DNA of 64,000 nt from NCBI RefSeq assembly GCF_004114975.1, contig NZ_CP030051.1, positions 3,906,001-3,970,000 on the forward strand, written 5' to 3'. The position numbers and the translations under genes were made by a program. The notes below the pieces were generated by a model. It saw only the letters and a program-made list of their open reading frames with translations, was not told the DNA's origin and did no database searches. This document shows positions 33,764 to 43,149 of the stretch, one piece after another (within the stretch, counting starts at the first letter, position 1; each line of letters begins with the position of its first letter). This DNA is from Bradyrhizobium guangdongense. GTDB lineage: Bacteria; Pseudomonadota; Alphaproteobacteria; Rhizobiales; Xanthobacteraceae.

Positions 33764-34159
33764 GCGTCTGCTTTCAAAAAGCGCGTTACCGCCGGCGCGG
33801 ATCGCACGGTCGGGACGGCCCGAAGGCCGCGGACGTTAATAACAGAACACAGAAGAGTCCCGTCAACCCCTTGACCCGGCTCGCCAGTCGTTCTGTGATG
33901 CGCAGGTGCTATTCAGTCGCCGCATGTTGAGGGGCAGCCGCGACCTTCGATCCATCGTCTGACCGGACCTTGCGCCACAGCCACAAAGGCGGGCGCCTGC
34001 GGCGGGGATTAGGGTATGGCCTCTCAGGATGGGCGAGTGTTCGGCAAGGTTTTCCAGCATGACTCTTGCAAGGCAGGTCTTTCCTAGGATTTGCCCCGGC
34101 AGAGACGATCCTGAGACAACATTCCTGACGTTGAGACGATCTTGAAAGGCCTTCAGCCC
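33764..34159. other. Intergenic region between divergent metC and aapJ, 396 bases
   Basis: This region should hold both promoters. On the metC side it contains a possible sigma70 promoter and a UUCG-capped hairpin. On the aapJ side, 34055-34070 partly resembles a sigma54 promoter, and AAAGG at 34145-34149 is the aapJ ribosome binding site. I see no credible coding frame and no known riboswitch. Confidence 0.5.
33837..33866 (-). promoter_or_regulatory. Candidate sigma70-type promoter for metC
   Basis: On the minus strand, TTGACG (33861-33866) and TTATTA (33837-33842) are 18 bases apart. Transcription would start near 33830, giving a leader of about 65 bases with a CGGCC-TTCG-GGCCG hairpin. 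This is a reading by eye with moderate match to consensus. Confidence 0.35.
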
Positions 34160-35176
34160 ATGAAACGCGTAACCCTGGCTCTCTCTCTTGCTCTCGCCGC
34201 CGGCCTCTCTGCCCAGGCCGCCGACGCGCAAACGCTCAAGACCATCAAGGACCGCGGCATGCTGTCCTGCGGCGTCAGCCAGGGCCTGCCCGGCTTCTCC
34301 TCGCCCGACGACAAGGGCAACTGGACCGGTATCGATGTCGACCTCTGCCGCGCGATCGCGGCGGCGGTCTTGAACGATCCGACCAAGATCAAGTTCGTGC
34401 CGCTGTCGGCCAAGGACCGCTTCACGGCGCTGCAATCCGGCGAGATCGACGTCTTGTCGCGCAACACCACCTGGACGGTATCGCGCGACACCTCGCTCGG
34501 GGCCAATTTCACCGGCGTCACCTATTATGACGGGCAGGGCTTCATGGTGAAGAAGTCGCTCAAGGTCAATTCCGCGCTGGAGCTCAACAGCGCCTCAGTT
34601 TGCGTCCAGACCGGCACCACCACCGAGCTGAACCTCGCCGACTACTTCAAGGCCAACAACATGAAGTACGAGGTGATCGCGTTCGGCACGATCGACGAAG
34701 CGATCAAGGCCTACGAGTCCGGGCGCTGCGACGTTTTCACCGACGATTCATCCGGACTCTATGCCAGCCGCCTGAAGCTGACGAACCCTGCCGATCATGT
34801 CGTGCTCCCCGAGATCATTTCGAAGGAACCGCTGGGACCGATGGTGCGCCACGGCGACGATCAATGGTTCGACATCGTGAAATGGACGCTGTTCGCGATG
34901 GTCACGGCCGAGGAACTCGGTATCACCCAGAAGAACGTCGACGAGATGGCGAAGTCCGACAAGCCGGAGCTGAAGCGGGTGCTCGGCACCGACGGCAATC
35001 TCGGCGAACAGCTTGGCCTCACCAAGGACTGGGTGATCCGGATCGTGAAGGCGGTCGGCAATTACGGCGAGTCGTTCGATCGCAATGTCGGGGCCGGTTC
35101 GCCGCTCAAGATCAGCCGTGGTCTCAACAATCTCTGGACCAAGGGCGGCCTGCAATACGCGCCGCCGATCCGCTGA
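34160..35176 (+). CDS. aapJ: General L-amino acid ABC transporter, binding protein AapJ
   Basis: This 338-residue periplasmic protein has a signal peptide at residues 1-23 (LALAAGLSAQAADA). The mature protein starts TLKTIKDRGMLSCGVSQGLPGFS, with the family-3 solute-binding layout: DLCRAIAAAVL, LSAKDRFTALQSGEIDVLSRNTTWT (with the Arg and Asp that grip the amino-acid backbone), and DEAIKAYESGRCDVFTDDSSGL. Length and ending (NNLWTKGGLQYAPPIR) match AapJ. It leads a four-gene operon aapJQMP, the broad-specificity permease of Rhizobium that takes up most L-amino acids and influences efflux. AAAGG lies 10 bases before the ATG. Confidence 0.95.
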   Translation: MKRVTLALSLALAAGLSAQAADAQTLKTIKDRGMLSCGVSQGLPGFSSPDDKGNWTGIDVDLCRAIAAAVLNDPTKIKFVPLSAKDRFTALQSGEIDVLSRNTTWTVSRDTSLGANFTGVTYYDGQGFMVKKSLKVNSALELNSASVCVQTGTTTELNLADYFKANNMKYEVIAFGTIDEAIKAYESGRCDVFTDDSSGLYASRLKLTNPADHVVLPEIISKEPLGPMVRHGDDQWFDIVKWTLFAMVTAEELGITQKNVDEMAKSDKPELKRVLGTDGNLGEQLGLTKDWVIRIVKAVGNYGESFDRNVGAGSPLKISRGLNNLWTKGGLQYAPPIR

Positions 35177-35200
35177 TCGGTCGACGCGCAGGCTGCGCCG

Positions 35201-36406
35201 ATGGGCGTCGAGGCCCGGAAACCGCCACCGCAACTCGCGCTGAAGCTGAAGCGCGCGCTCGGCGGCAAGGCAGGCTGGAACGGCGTTGCCGTCCAGCTCG
35301 TCTTTGGCGCGATCCTGGCCTGGATCGCCTATGAGGTCATCTCGAACGCCCGCACCAACCTGGAAACCCAGCACATCGCCGCGGGGTTCGGGTTCCTCAA
35401 CAACAGCGCCAGCTTCGACGTCAATCAGACCCTGATCTCCTATTCGGGGTCCAACACCTACTTCCGCGTCTTCCTGGTCGGCATCCTGAACACGTTGCTG
35501 GTCTCGGTGGTCGGCATCTTCTTTGCGACCTTGATCGGTTTCGTCGTTGCACTCTGCCGTTTGTCGCCGAACTGGCTGGTATCGCGCGTCGGCGGCCTCT
35601 ATGTCGAGGCCATCCGCAACCTGCCGCTCTTGTTCCAGATCCTGTTCTGGTATCTCGCCGTGCTCGCCGCATTACCGGCGCCGCGGCAGAGCCTGTCGAT
35701 CTTCAATGCGATCTTCCTCAACAATCGGGGCGTGATCGTGCCGTCCCCGGAGGGGCAGCCCGGCCTCGTTCCGTTCCTCGCCGTGGTGGCGCTCGGCATC
35801 GTCGCCTCGCTGGTTTTGCGCAGCTATGCGCGGCGGGCGCTGTTTGCTCAAGGTCGCGCGATCCGGATCTGGCCGTACGTGCTGACATTGCTCGTCGGAT
35901 TGCCTGTTGTCACGATGCTTGCGTTCGGTCCACCTGTCACGTTCGAATTTCCGCAGCTGAAGGGATTCAATTTCGCCGGTGGCGCGCGGATCATTCCGGA
36001 GCTCGTCGCATTGACGGTCGGATTGTCGACCTACACGGCGGCCTTCATCGCCGAGATCGTCCGCGCCGGCATCCTGTCGGTCCATAAGGGGCAGATGGAG
36101 GCAGGCTCGTCGCTGGGCCTCAGCCGAGGCGCGACCTTGCGGTTGATCGTGGTGCCGCAGGCCATGCGCGTGATCGTGCCGCCGCTCACCAACCAATACC
36201 TCAACCTGACGAAGAACTCGTCGCTTGCGGTCGCGATCGGCTATCCCGACCTGGTCTCGGTGTTCGCCGGCACGGCATTAAGCCAGACCGGACAGGCGAT
36301 CGAGATCCTTGTCATGACGATGGGCGTTTATCTCCTGATCTCGCTCGCCACCAGCGCCATCATGAGCATCTACGGCTGGCGCCTCAGCCGGAGCCTGAGT
36401 GCATGA
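35201..36406 (+). CDS. aapQ: General L-amino acid ABC transporter permease AapQ
   Basis: This 401-residue inner-membrane protein is larger than most His/Glu-type permeases because of an insertion between the first and later helices, as in known AapQ proteins. The periplasmic insertion is around residues 55-85 (FLNNSASFDVNQTLISYS). The C-terminal half has the EAA loop (EAGSSLGLSRGATLRLIVVPQAMRVIVPPLTNQYLNLTKNSSLA), which docks on the ATPase AapP. It starts at the ATG at 35201, 24 bases after aapJ. Its stop overlaps the aapM start (ATGA), fitting coupled synthesis of the permease pair. Confidence 0.94.
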   Translation: MGVEARKPPPQLALKLKRALGGKAGWNGVAVQLVFGAILAWIAYEVISNARTNLETQHIAAGFGFLNNSASFDVNQTLISYSGSNTYFRVFLVGILNTLLVSVVGIFFATLIGFVVALCRLSPNWLVSRVGGLYVEAIRNLPLLFQILFWYLAVLAALPAPRQSLSIFNAIFLNNRGVIVPSPEGQPGLVPFLAVVALGIVASLVLRSYARRALFAQGRAIRIWPYVLTLLVGLPVVTMLAFGPPVTFEFPQLKGFNFAGGARIIPELVALTVGLSTYTAAFIAEIVRAGILSVHKGQMEAGSSLGLSRGATLRLIVVPQAMRVIVPPLTNQYLNLTKNSSLAVAIGYPDLVSVFAGTALSQTGQAIEILVMTMGVYLLISLATSAIMSIYGWRLSRSLSA

Positions 36407-37926
36407 GCGATCTGGCCGCCTCGTCCTCCTTTGTCCGGCAGGATCTGGTTGCCGAGCGCCCCGCGCCGGTGACGACCACCGGTTTCGTCGGCTTTGTGCG
36501 CACGCGCCTGTTGAACTCGCCGACCAATATCCTGCTGACGATCCTCGGCCTCTTGCTGGTCTGGTACACCGTCGTTCCCACCATCAAGTTCCTGCTGGTC
36601 GATGCGGTCTGGAGCGGCAAGGATCGCACGGCCTGCCTCGCCGAGAATGCCGGCCATCCGGTCGGCGCCTGCTGGCCCTTTATCCAGGCCAAGTCCACGC
36701 AGCTCTTCTACGGCTTCTATCCGGAGGCCGAACTCTGGCGGGTCAACCTGACCTTCGCGCTCGGCGCAGTGCTGCTGTTGCCGCTGCTCATTCCGAAGTT
36801 GCCGGCCAAGGGCTTGAATGCCGGGCTGTTCTTCTTCGCCTTTCCGGTGGTGGCATTCTTCCTGCTGCATGGCGGCGGCATCACCGGCTTCGGCGTGAGC
36901 TGGGTGGCGGGCCTGCTGCAATTGTTCGCCGACAGCATCAGCGGCGTCGGCGAGGTTCTGGTTGGTCTGAGCAAGAGTTCGGCCGCCGGCCCGCTGCTCT
37001 GGGCGATCGGCAGCATCATCGGGCTGGTCGGCACGTTGCTGCACTGGGTGATCTTTCCATTGACCTGGCTGCGCGACCAGATGCAGGCGGCAGGACAGGG
37101 GCCCTGGCTCGACTTCCTGATCACGGCCGTGATCGTATCGGCGATCCTGTTCGTGCTCGGTGGCGGCGCGCGCACCGGTTCCCGACCGCTGATCGCCGGC
37201 CTCGCCACGTTCGCCGCGATGGCCGCGGTGATCAAGCTGATGGGGCTCGATCACGGCGGCTTGCCGATCGTCGACACGCGGCTGTGGGGCGGGCTGCTGG
37301 TGACGCTGGTGATCGCGATCACCGGCATCGTGGCGTCATTGCCGATCGGCGTTGCGCTGGCGCTCGGCCGGCGATCGACCATTCCCCTGATCCGGATCTT
37401 CTCGATTATCTATATCGAATTCTGGCGCGGCGTGCCGTTGATCACCGTGCTGTTTTTTGCAACCTACATGCTGCCTCTGTTCCTGCCGGGCAATTTCACC
37501 GTCGACGGCTTGGTGCGCGCACTGATCGGCGTGTCGCTGTTCACCGGCGCCTATCAGGCCGAGAATCTGCGTGGCGGTCTGGCGGCGGTGCCGCGCGGGC
37601 AGGGCGAGGCGGCCTCCGCGCTCGGCCTGTCCTGGTGGAAGACCACTTCGCTGATCGTGCTGCCGCAGGCACTGCGCCACGTCATCCCCGCCATCGTCAA
37701 CAGCTTCATCTCGCTGTTCAAGGACACCTCGCTGGTCTCGATCGTCGCGCTGTTCGATCTGCTCGGCTCGCTGCGCGCCTCTTTCGCCGATCCGGTCTGG
37801 ACCACGCCCTCGACCGCCTTCACCGGCTTCGCCTTCACCGGCATCATCTACTTTAGCTTCTGCTTCGGCATGTCGCGCTACTCGCTCTTCGGCGAGCGCC
37901 GTCTGAACGCCCACCGTCGCAACTGA
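36403..37926 (+). CDS. aapM: General L-amino acid ABC transporter permease AapM
   Basis: This 507-residue partner of AapQ begins with a polar cytoplasmic stretch (residues 1-38), then several extra helices before the conserved permease core. The core holds the HisM-like segment [24 protein letters not shown] and the EAA loop [44 protein letters not shown] near residues 404-447. A periplasmic loop near residues 75-90 contains [14 protein letters not shown], so a disulphide is possible. The start overlaps the aapQ stop and its stop overlaps the aapP ATG at 37926, so all three form one translational unit. Confidence 0.94.
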   Translation: MSDLAASSSFVRQDLVAERPAPVTTTGFVGFVRTRLLNSPTNILLTILGLLLVWYTVVPTIKFLLVDAVWSGKDRTACLAENAGHPVGACWPFIQAKSTQLFYGFYPEAELWRVNLTFALGAVLLLPLLIPKLPAKGLNAGLFFFAFPVVAFFLLHGGGITGFGVSWVAGLLQLFADSISGVGEVLVGLSKSSAAGPLLWAIGSIIGLVGTLLHWVIFPLTWLRDQMQAAGQGPWLDFLITAVIVSAILFVLGGGARTGSRPLIAGLATFAAMAAVIKLMGLDHGGLPIVDTRLWGGLLVTLVIAITGIVASLPIGVALALGRRSTIPLIRIFSIIYIEFWRGVPLITVLFFATYMLPLFLPGNFTVDGLVRALIGVSLFTGAYQAENLRGGLAAVPRGQGEAASALGLSWWKTTSLIVLPQALRHVIPAIVNSFISLFKDTSLVSIVALFDLLGSLRASFADPVWTTPSTAFTGFAFTGIIYFSFCFGMSRYSLFGERRLNAHRRN

Positions 37927-37937
37927 TGGAGCTCACC

Positions 37938-38675
37938 ATGTCCGACCCCATCGTCAAGATTTCCGGCCTGAACAAATGGTACGGCGACTTTCATGTGCTG
38001 CGCGACATCGACCTCGAGGTCGAGAAGGGCGAGCGCATCGTGATCTGCGGTCCGTCCGGTTCGGGCAAGTCGACGCTGATCCGCTGCATCAACGCGCTGG
38101 AGGAATTCCAGGAGGGCGAGATCGTCGTTGATGGCATCGAGCTCGGGCCGAACCTCAAGCATGTCGATGCGGTGCGCCGCGAAGTCGGCATGGTGTTCCA
38201 GAGTTTCAATCTGTTTCCGCATCTCACCGTGCTGGACAATTGCACGCTGGCGCCGATCTGGGTGCGCAACATTCCCAAGAAGGATGCCGAGGAGACCGCG
38301 ATGAAATTCCTGGAGCGGGTCAAGATCCCGCACCAGGCCAATAAGTTTCCCGGTCAGATGTCGGGCGGTCAGCAGCAGCGGGTCGCGATCGCGCGCGCCC
38401 TGACGATGAACCCGAAGGTGATGCTGTTCGACGAGCCGACCTCGGCGCTCGACCCCGAAATGGTCAAGGAGGTTCTCGACACCATGGTCGACCTCGCCAA
38501 GGAGGGCATGACCATGCTGGTCGTGACCCACGAGATGGGCTTTGCCCGGGAGGTCGCCAACCGCGTCGTGTTCATGGATGCCGGCCAGATCATCGAGGCC
38601 AACACGCCGAACGAGTTTTTCGCCACGCCCCAGCACGCCCGCACGAAACTGTTCCTGAGCCAGATCCTGCGCTGA
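37938..38675 (+). CDS. aapP: General L-amino acid ABC transporter ATPase AapP
   Basis: This 245-residue ATPase starts at the ATG at 37938, which has GGAG six bases upstream; the ATG at 37926 overlapping the aapM stop would add four residues. Walker A is GPSGSGKST (about residues 38-46), the Q-loop is [16 protein letters not shown], the signature [15 protein letters not shown], Walker [14 protein letters not shown], and the switch His is in VVTHEMGFA. It powers uptake through AapQM. It belongs to the GlnQ/HisP-type polar amino acid ATPases. The operon ends here, and the next gene is convergent. Confidence 0.95.
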   Translation: MSDPIVKISGLNKWYGDFHVLRDIDLEVEKGERIVICGPSGSGKSTLIRCINALEEFQEGEIVVDGIELGPNLKHVDAVRREVGMVFQSFNLFPHLTVLDNCTLAPIWVRNIPKKDAEETAMKFLERVKIPHQANKFPGQMSGGQQQRVAIARALTMNPKVMLFDEPTSALDPEMVKEVLDTMVDLAKEGMTMLVVTHEMGFAREVANRVVFMDAGQIIEANTPNEFFATPQHARTKLFLSQILR

Positions 38676-38729
38676 AGTCCGGGAGCGCGTCCGATCTGGT
38701 GTGAGCGGCTTGGCGTCGACCGCCTGGCG

Positions 38730-39764
38730 CTAGACGAACGGCAGCTTGATGTTGCTGCGCTTCTCCAGCCATTCCGGCACCGGCAGGTTCTTGGCGCGCA
38801 TGAAGTCGGCGTTGAACAGCTTGGACTGGTAGCGGCTGCCGGAATCGCAGAGCACGGTGACGATGGTCTTGCCCGGCCCAAGCTGCTTTGCCAGCCGCAT
38901 CGCGCCGACAATGTTGATGCCGGACGAGCCGCCGAGGCACAGGCCTTCGTGCTGGAGCAACTCGTAGATGACAGTGACAGCTTCGGCATCGGGAACGAGG
39001 AACGCATCATCGACCTTCGCACTCTCGACGATCGCGGTCTTGCGGCCGAGCCCGATGCCCTCAGTGATGGAGTCACCGGGCGTCGCCTTGGCTTCACCGG
39101 TCCTGAAATATTCGAACATGCCGGCGCCATGCGGATCGGCGCAGGCAATCCGGATGTTCTTGTTCTTCTCTTTCAGATAGCGGCTGGTGCCGGCCAGCGT
39201 GCCGCCGCTGCCGACCGAGCAGACGAAGCCGTCGATGTTGCCGCCGGTCTGCTCCCAGATCTCGGGACCGGTCGAGTCGTAATGCGCCTTGGCATTGTCG
39301 AGGTTGTTCCACTGATCCGCGAACAGCACGCCGTTCGGTTCGGTCTTACGCAGCTCGTCGGCCAAGCGGCGCCCGACATGCTGGTAGTTGTTCGGATTGG
39401 AGTAGGGCAGTGCCGGCGATTCCAGGAGCTCGGCGCCGCACAGCTTCAGGAAGTCCTTTTTCTCCTGGCTCTGAGTCTCCGGAATCACGATCAGCGTGCG
39501 ATAGCCTCGCGCGCTGGCCACCACCGCAAGGCCGATTCCGGTGTTGCCGGCGGTCGCTTCCACCACAAGGCCGCCCGGCTTCAGCTCGCCGCGCTTCTCG
39601 GCTTCCAGGATCATCCATTTGCCGGCGCGATCCTTGACCGACTGACCGGGATTCATGAACTCGGCCTTGCCGAGGATGGTGCAGCCGGTCAGTTCGGAGG
39701 CGCGCTTGAGCTTGATGAGCGGAGTGTTGCCGATGGCGTCGACAACGTCGTTTTTGATGGTCAT
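38730..39764 (-). CDS. cysK: Cysteine synthase A-type O-acetylserine sulfhydrylase
   Basis: This 344-residue fold-type-II PLP enzyme makes cysteine from O-acetylserine and sulphide. IGNTPLIKLKRASEL opens the protein. The PLP lysine is Lys44 in NPGQSVKDRAGKWM; the usual motif is PGGSVKDR or PAASVKDR, so the Gln is a mild oddity. TAGNTGIGLAVV and SVGSGGTLAGT bind the cofactor phosphate and substrate. It carries an insertion (KKDFLKLCGAELLESPALPYSNPNNYQHVGR) and the longer C-terminus typical of a second CysK-like clade. The ATG at 39764 was chosen; a TTG three codons upstream is possible. It is convergent with aapP. Confidence 0.9.
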   Translation of the reverse strand: MTIKNDVVDAIGNTPLIKLKRASELTGCTILGKAEFMNPGQSVKDRAGKWMILEAEKRGELKPGGLVVEATAGNTGIGLAVVASARGYRTLIVIPETQSQEKKDFLKLCGAELLESPALPYSNPNNYQHVGRRLADELRKTEPNGVLFADQWNNLDNAKAHYDSTGPEIWEQTGGNIDGFVCSVGSGGTLAGTSRYLKEKNKNIRIACADPHGAGMFEYFRTGEAKATPGDSITEGIGLGRKTAIVESAKVDDAFLVPDAEAVTVIYELLQHEGLCLGGSSGINIVGAMRLAKQLGPGKTIVTVLCDSGSRYQSKLFNADFMRAKNLPVPEWLEKRSNIKLPFV

Positions 39765-39847
39765 GTCAGGCAATTACCGGCTGGTTCACGATATGGGCGC
39801 GACCCTAAAGTAGGGTCGCCGGCCACACAAGGCGAGGGCGCAAACTC

Positions 39848-41077
39848 TTATTGCTGCTTTGCGAAGATGACCTGCCGGACGTCGATGTTGCCGGAGAGGA
39901 ATCCGGCCTCGCAATAGGCGAGATAGTACTCCCACAGCCGCCGGAACCGGTCGTCGAAACCGAGCGGCACGAGACCTGGCCAAGCCGCACGGAAATTATT
40001 TCGCCAGGTGGCGAGCGTCTTGGCATAATCTTGTCCAAAGATGCGCTCGCGGATAACAGGAACGCCAAACCGCTCTCCCAGCGACTTCAAGATCGCCGGC
40101 GAGGGCAGCATGCCCCCAGGAAAGACATAGCGCTGGATGAAGTCGACCTCGCGCCGGTAGCCCTGGAAAAGCGTGTCCTGGATCGTGATGGCCTGGATGC
40201 CGGCCAACCCGCCGGGCAGCAGCCGGTCACGTAACTGGGCGAAATAGCGCGGCCAGAACTGCTCGCCGACCGCCTCGATCATCTCGATCGAAGCGATCCG
40301 GTCGTAACGATCGCGCTCGTCGCGATAGTCCTGGAGCCGGATCTCGACCTTCTCGGCGAGGCCCGCCTCAAAGATGCGCTTTTGCGCAAAGTCGCGCTGC
40401 TCGGTCGAGATCGTCAACCCAACCACGCGCGCGCCAAAAGTCTTGGCCGCAAATTCGGCGAAGCCGCCCCAGCCACAGCCGATCTCGAGCAGCTTCTGGC
40501 CTGGCTTCAGATCGATCGCCTCGGCGAGGCGGCGATATTTGTTGGTCTGCGCGGCCGTGAGATCTGCGGTCGATTCCTCGAACAAGGCGGACGAATAGGT
40601 CATGCTCGGATCGAGCCAGGCCGCGTAGAACGCGTTGCCGATGTCGTAGTGGGCGTGGATGTTGCGCCTTGCCTGACGAGGGGTGTTGCGGTTGAACCAG
40701 TGCTGCACCATCTGCACGAACCGCATCAAGGGCTTGTCGCGCAGCATGGCCTGGATCAGGTCGTGGTTGACGCAGAACAGGTAGAGAAATTGCGTGAGAT
40801 CAGGCGTATCCCAGTCGCCGGCGAGATAGGCTTCGGCAATGCCGATGTCGCCGCCGTTGATCAGGCGCGAGGCGAAGCCGTAATTGTGCAGGCGCATGAC
40901 CGCGTTTGGACCCGGCTCAACTCCGCCGAGCCTGATCACGCGCCCATCGGGCAGAGTGACATCGAGGGTGCCCCGCCGCAGTCGCGAGCCGAAGGTGAGC
41001 GCAAGGCGCACGATGCGCGGCAGGTCCGCGAGCACTGTTTCGACGTCATCAGGTGTCACCGAGATAGCATTCGGCAT
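39848..41077 (-). CDS. cfa: Cyclopropane-fatty-acyl-phospholipid synthase family protein
   Basis: This 409-residue SAM-dependent methyltransferase adds a methylene bridge to unsaturated phospholipid acyl chains. The N-terminal lipid-binding part has GGDIGIAEAYLAGDWDTPDLTQF. The catalytic domain carries YSSALFEE, the SAM motif LLEIGCGWGGFAEFAA (about residues 200-215), GLTISTEQRDFA, and SIEMIEAVGEQFWPRYFAQL with the active-site Glu. C-terminal GGMLPSPAIL and WRNNFRAAW are typical. The ATG at 41077 or the GTG at 41089 could start it. It sits next to cysK on the same strand with an 83-base gap. Confidence 0.92.
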   Translation of the reverse strand: MPNAISVTPDDVETVLADLPRIVRLALTFGSRLRRGTLDVTLPDGRVIRLGGVEPGPNAVMRLHNYGFASRLINGGDIGIAEAYLAGDWDTPDLTQFLYLFCVNHDLIQAMLRDKPLMRFVQMVQHWFNRNTPRQARRNIHAHYDIGNAFYAAWLDPSMTYSSALFEESTADLTAAQTNKYRRLAEAIDLKPGQKLLEIGCGWGGFAEFAAKTFGARVVGLTISTEQRDFAQKRIFEAGLAEKVEIRLQDYRDERDRYDRIASIEMIEAVGEQFWPRYFAQLRDRLLPGGLAGIQAITIQDTLFQGYRREVDFIQRYVFPGGMLPSPAILKSLGERFGVPVIRERIFGQDYAKTLATWRNNFRAAWPGLVPLGFDDRFRRLWEYYLAYCEAGFLSGNIDVRQVIFAKQQ

Positions 41078-41685
41078 CGGCAGATCCACGACTCCAACGG
41101 ATACTGTCCGAGCGCGCCCATCCCGCTCCTATCGCTGCACCCGAGCGCGCCCCGGCAAACGGTCAGCGATCAATAATATAGGGACGTGTTTTGCCGCGTG
41201 CCAAGGACCGTTAGTGGATCGCGCCGGGAAAGCGTGCAGGCTGCCGCATTGCCGGCAATTCCCGTTCCGACGACCCCGATGCGCATTGTGGAAGTGGCCT
41301 GCCTCGCGTGACGCAGCTAAGGTGCGTTGCGGTGCAGGTTTCGTTGGAGCCAGCTCCGGTTCGGCGGCTTCGGGGCAAGTGTGGCTGCAATATCACATGA
41401 AATCTTGGTAAGCTTGATCGCGTTTCCGGATATTTCGGAAATGGAAGAAGTGATTGCGAGACGGGGACATCTTTCATTCCAATGACCCCGGCATCGCCTC
41501 ATCGAGCCGTGCGCTTCGCAAGTGCGGGACTGTCCCGCAGTTCCGCGCCCGGCTAATATGGGTTTCAGGTTGCGCAGAAAGCATCACGCTGTGAACGAGT
41601 TACAGAGAGGCCTCCGGCCGTCCGCCCGCGAATCGGCGATCCGGCCGCGCGGCGGTGGCACGATCAGCCCGGTGGAGGGTTGGAC
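41078..41685. other. Long upstream region of the efflux operon, about 600 bases
   Basis: This separates the divergent cfa and efflux genes. No credible coding frame or RNA gene is seen. At 41424-41442 there is a 19-base palindrome (TTTCCG, seven-base spacer, CGGAAA), a plausible repressor site. GGAGGG at 41674-41679 is the ribosome binding site of the outer-membrane lipoprotein gene. Confidence 0.55.
41424..41442. promoter_or_regulatory. Candidate operator palindrome upstream of efflux operon
   Basis: Six-base arms TTTCCG and CGGAAA flank a seven-base spacer, and the surroundings are AT-rich. It lies about 245 bases before the first efflux gene and about 345 bases from the cfa start. RND operons are often repressed by TetR or MarR proteins binding such dyads, but no regulator gene lies nearby. 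Confidence 0.35.
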
Positions 41686-43149
41686 GTGACACAGCGGATT
41701 CCAGCCATGCGGCAGTTGATCGGATCGGCATCCCGGACGCTGCGTGCGGTCGCGGTGGTGTGCCTTGCGTCGAGCTCGGGTGCCTGCGTGCTGACCCAGG
41801 ACCTGCCCGATCCCGCACTGGATGTGCCCGCGCAATACAAATACGCCGGGAAGGTCGATGCGCCGCCATCGCTGGATTGGTGGCGCGGCTTCCGCTCGGC
41901 GGAGCTGACGCAGCTGATGGAGGAGGCGCAAACCGTCAATCTCGACATCGCCGCCGCCGTCTCGCGCATCGTCGAGGCCGACGCGCAGGCGCGGCAGGCA
42001 GGCGCAGCGTTGTTGCCGAGCCTGTCGGGGACGGGACAAGAGGCTTATTCGCGCACCTCCGGCTCCTCGGCCTCGGGACTGACCAATGGCGGCCGCGAGG
42101 TCGTCAATTACCAGGCTTCGCTGAGCGCCAGCTACCAGCTCGACTTCTGGGGGCAGAACCGCGACGCGCTGCAAACGGCGGAGGAGACCGCCCATGCCAG
42201 CCGCTTCGATCGCGACACCGTCGCGCTGACGACGCTTGCCGCCGTTGCCAATGCCTATTTCCAGGTGCTCGTCTCGCAGGACCGGCTGCGCACGGCCCAG
42301 CGCAACATCGCCAGTGCCCAGCGCATTCTCGATGCCATTCGCGAGCGCCGCAAGGCGGGGACGGGAACCGATCTCGACGTCGCCCAGCAGGAGAGCGTGC
42401 TGGCGAACCAGAAGGCGCTGGTGCCGCCGCTGCGCCAGACCCTCGACCAGAATACCAATGCACTGGCGGTGCTGGTGTCGCGCCCGCCGGAGAGCGTGCG
42501 CCTCGCGGGCGGCTCGCTGGACAGGATTGCGATCCCACGCGTCACGCCTGGCTTGCCGTCGGAGCTGTTGACGCAGCGACCCGACATCCGCCGGCAAGAA
42601 GCCCAGCTTGCCTCAGCCACCGCCAATATCGGCAATGCCCGCGCGCAGTTCTTCCCGACCATCCAGCTCACCGGCAATGGCGGCTATCAGAGCTCGGCGC
42701 TGGTCTCCCTGTTCCAGCCGCACGCGGCCTTCTTCCAGCTGGTCGGCAGCGCGACGCAGCCGATCTTCGACGGCGGCAAGATCCTCGGCAATTTCGAATA
42801 TGCCAAGGCACGGCAGGACGAGTTGCTGCAGACCTACCGCAAGACCATCGTCCAGGCCTTCACCGACGTGGACAATGCGCTGTTTTCGATCAAGCAGACC
42901 ACGATCAAGCTGCAATTGCAGCGTGATGTCCTCAACGCCTCGCGCCGAGCCTTCGACCTGTCGGAGCAGCAATTGCGCGCCGGCACCGCCGACATCGTCA
43001 CCGTGCTCAACACCCAGCTGACCCTGTTCACGGCGGAAGACGCCCTGTCACAGGCGCAACTCGCGCGCCTTCTTGCCATTGTCAGCCTGTATCAGGCGCT
43101 TGGCGGCGGCTGGGAGCCGCGAATGGAGAAGCCGGTCAATGCTCTTTAA
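41686..43149 (+). CDS. NodT-family outer-membrane efflux lipoprotein
   Basis: This 487-residue protein starts at GTG 41686 with a perfect GGAGGG six bases upstream; a TTG at 41680 is too close to it. The signal sequence ends SSSGAC, a lipobox-like site, so lipidation is likely. After it come the OEP/TolC repeats: WWRGFRSAELTQLMEEAQTVNLDIAAAVSRI and SLSASYQLDFWGQNRDAL in the first half, and NIGNARAQFFPTIQLTGNGGYQS and FDGGKILGNFEYAKARQDE in the second. It forms the trimeric outer-membrane exit duct of the RND pump encoded next. Its end overlaps the adaptor gene start by 11 bases. Confidence 0.93.
   Translation: MTQRIPAMRQLIGSASRTLRAVAVVCLASSSGACVLTQDLPDPALDVPAQYKYAGKVDAPPSLDWWRGFRSAELTQLMEEAQTVNLDIAAAVSRIVEADAQARQAGAALLPSLSGTGQEAYSRTSGSSASGLTNGGREVVNYQASLSASYQLDFWGQNRDALQTAEETAHASRFDRDTVALTTLAAVANAYFQVLVSQDRLRTAQRNIASAQRILDAIRERRKAGTGTDLDVAQQESVLANQKALVPPLRQTLDQNTNALAVLVSRPPESVRLAGGSLDRIAIPRVTPGLPSELLTQRPDIRRQEAQLASATANIGNARAQFFPTIQLTGNGGYQSSALVSLFQPHAAFFQLVGSATQPIFDGGKILGNFEYAKARQDELLQTYRKTIVQAFTDVDNALFSIKQTTIKLQLQRDVLNASRRAFDLSEQQLRAGTADIVTVLNTQLTLFTAEDALSQAQLARLLAIVSLYQALGGGWEPRMEKPVNAL

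Noticed and set aside
33764..33900. SAM-II riboswitch upstream of metC
   Set aside because: The conserved SAM-II pseudoknot core and the anti-ribosome-binding-site segment are not visible; only a short hairpin is.
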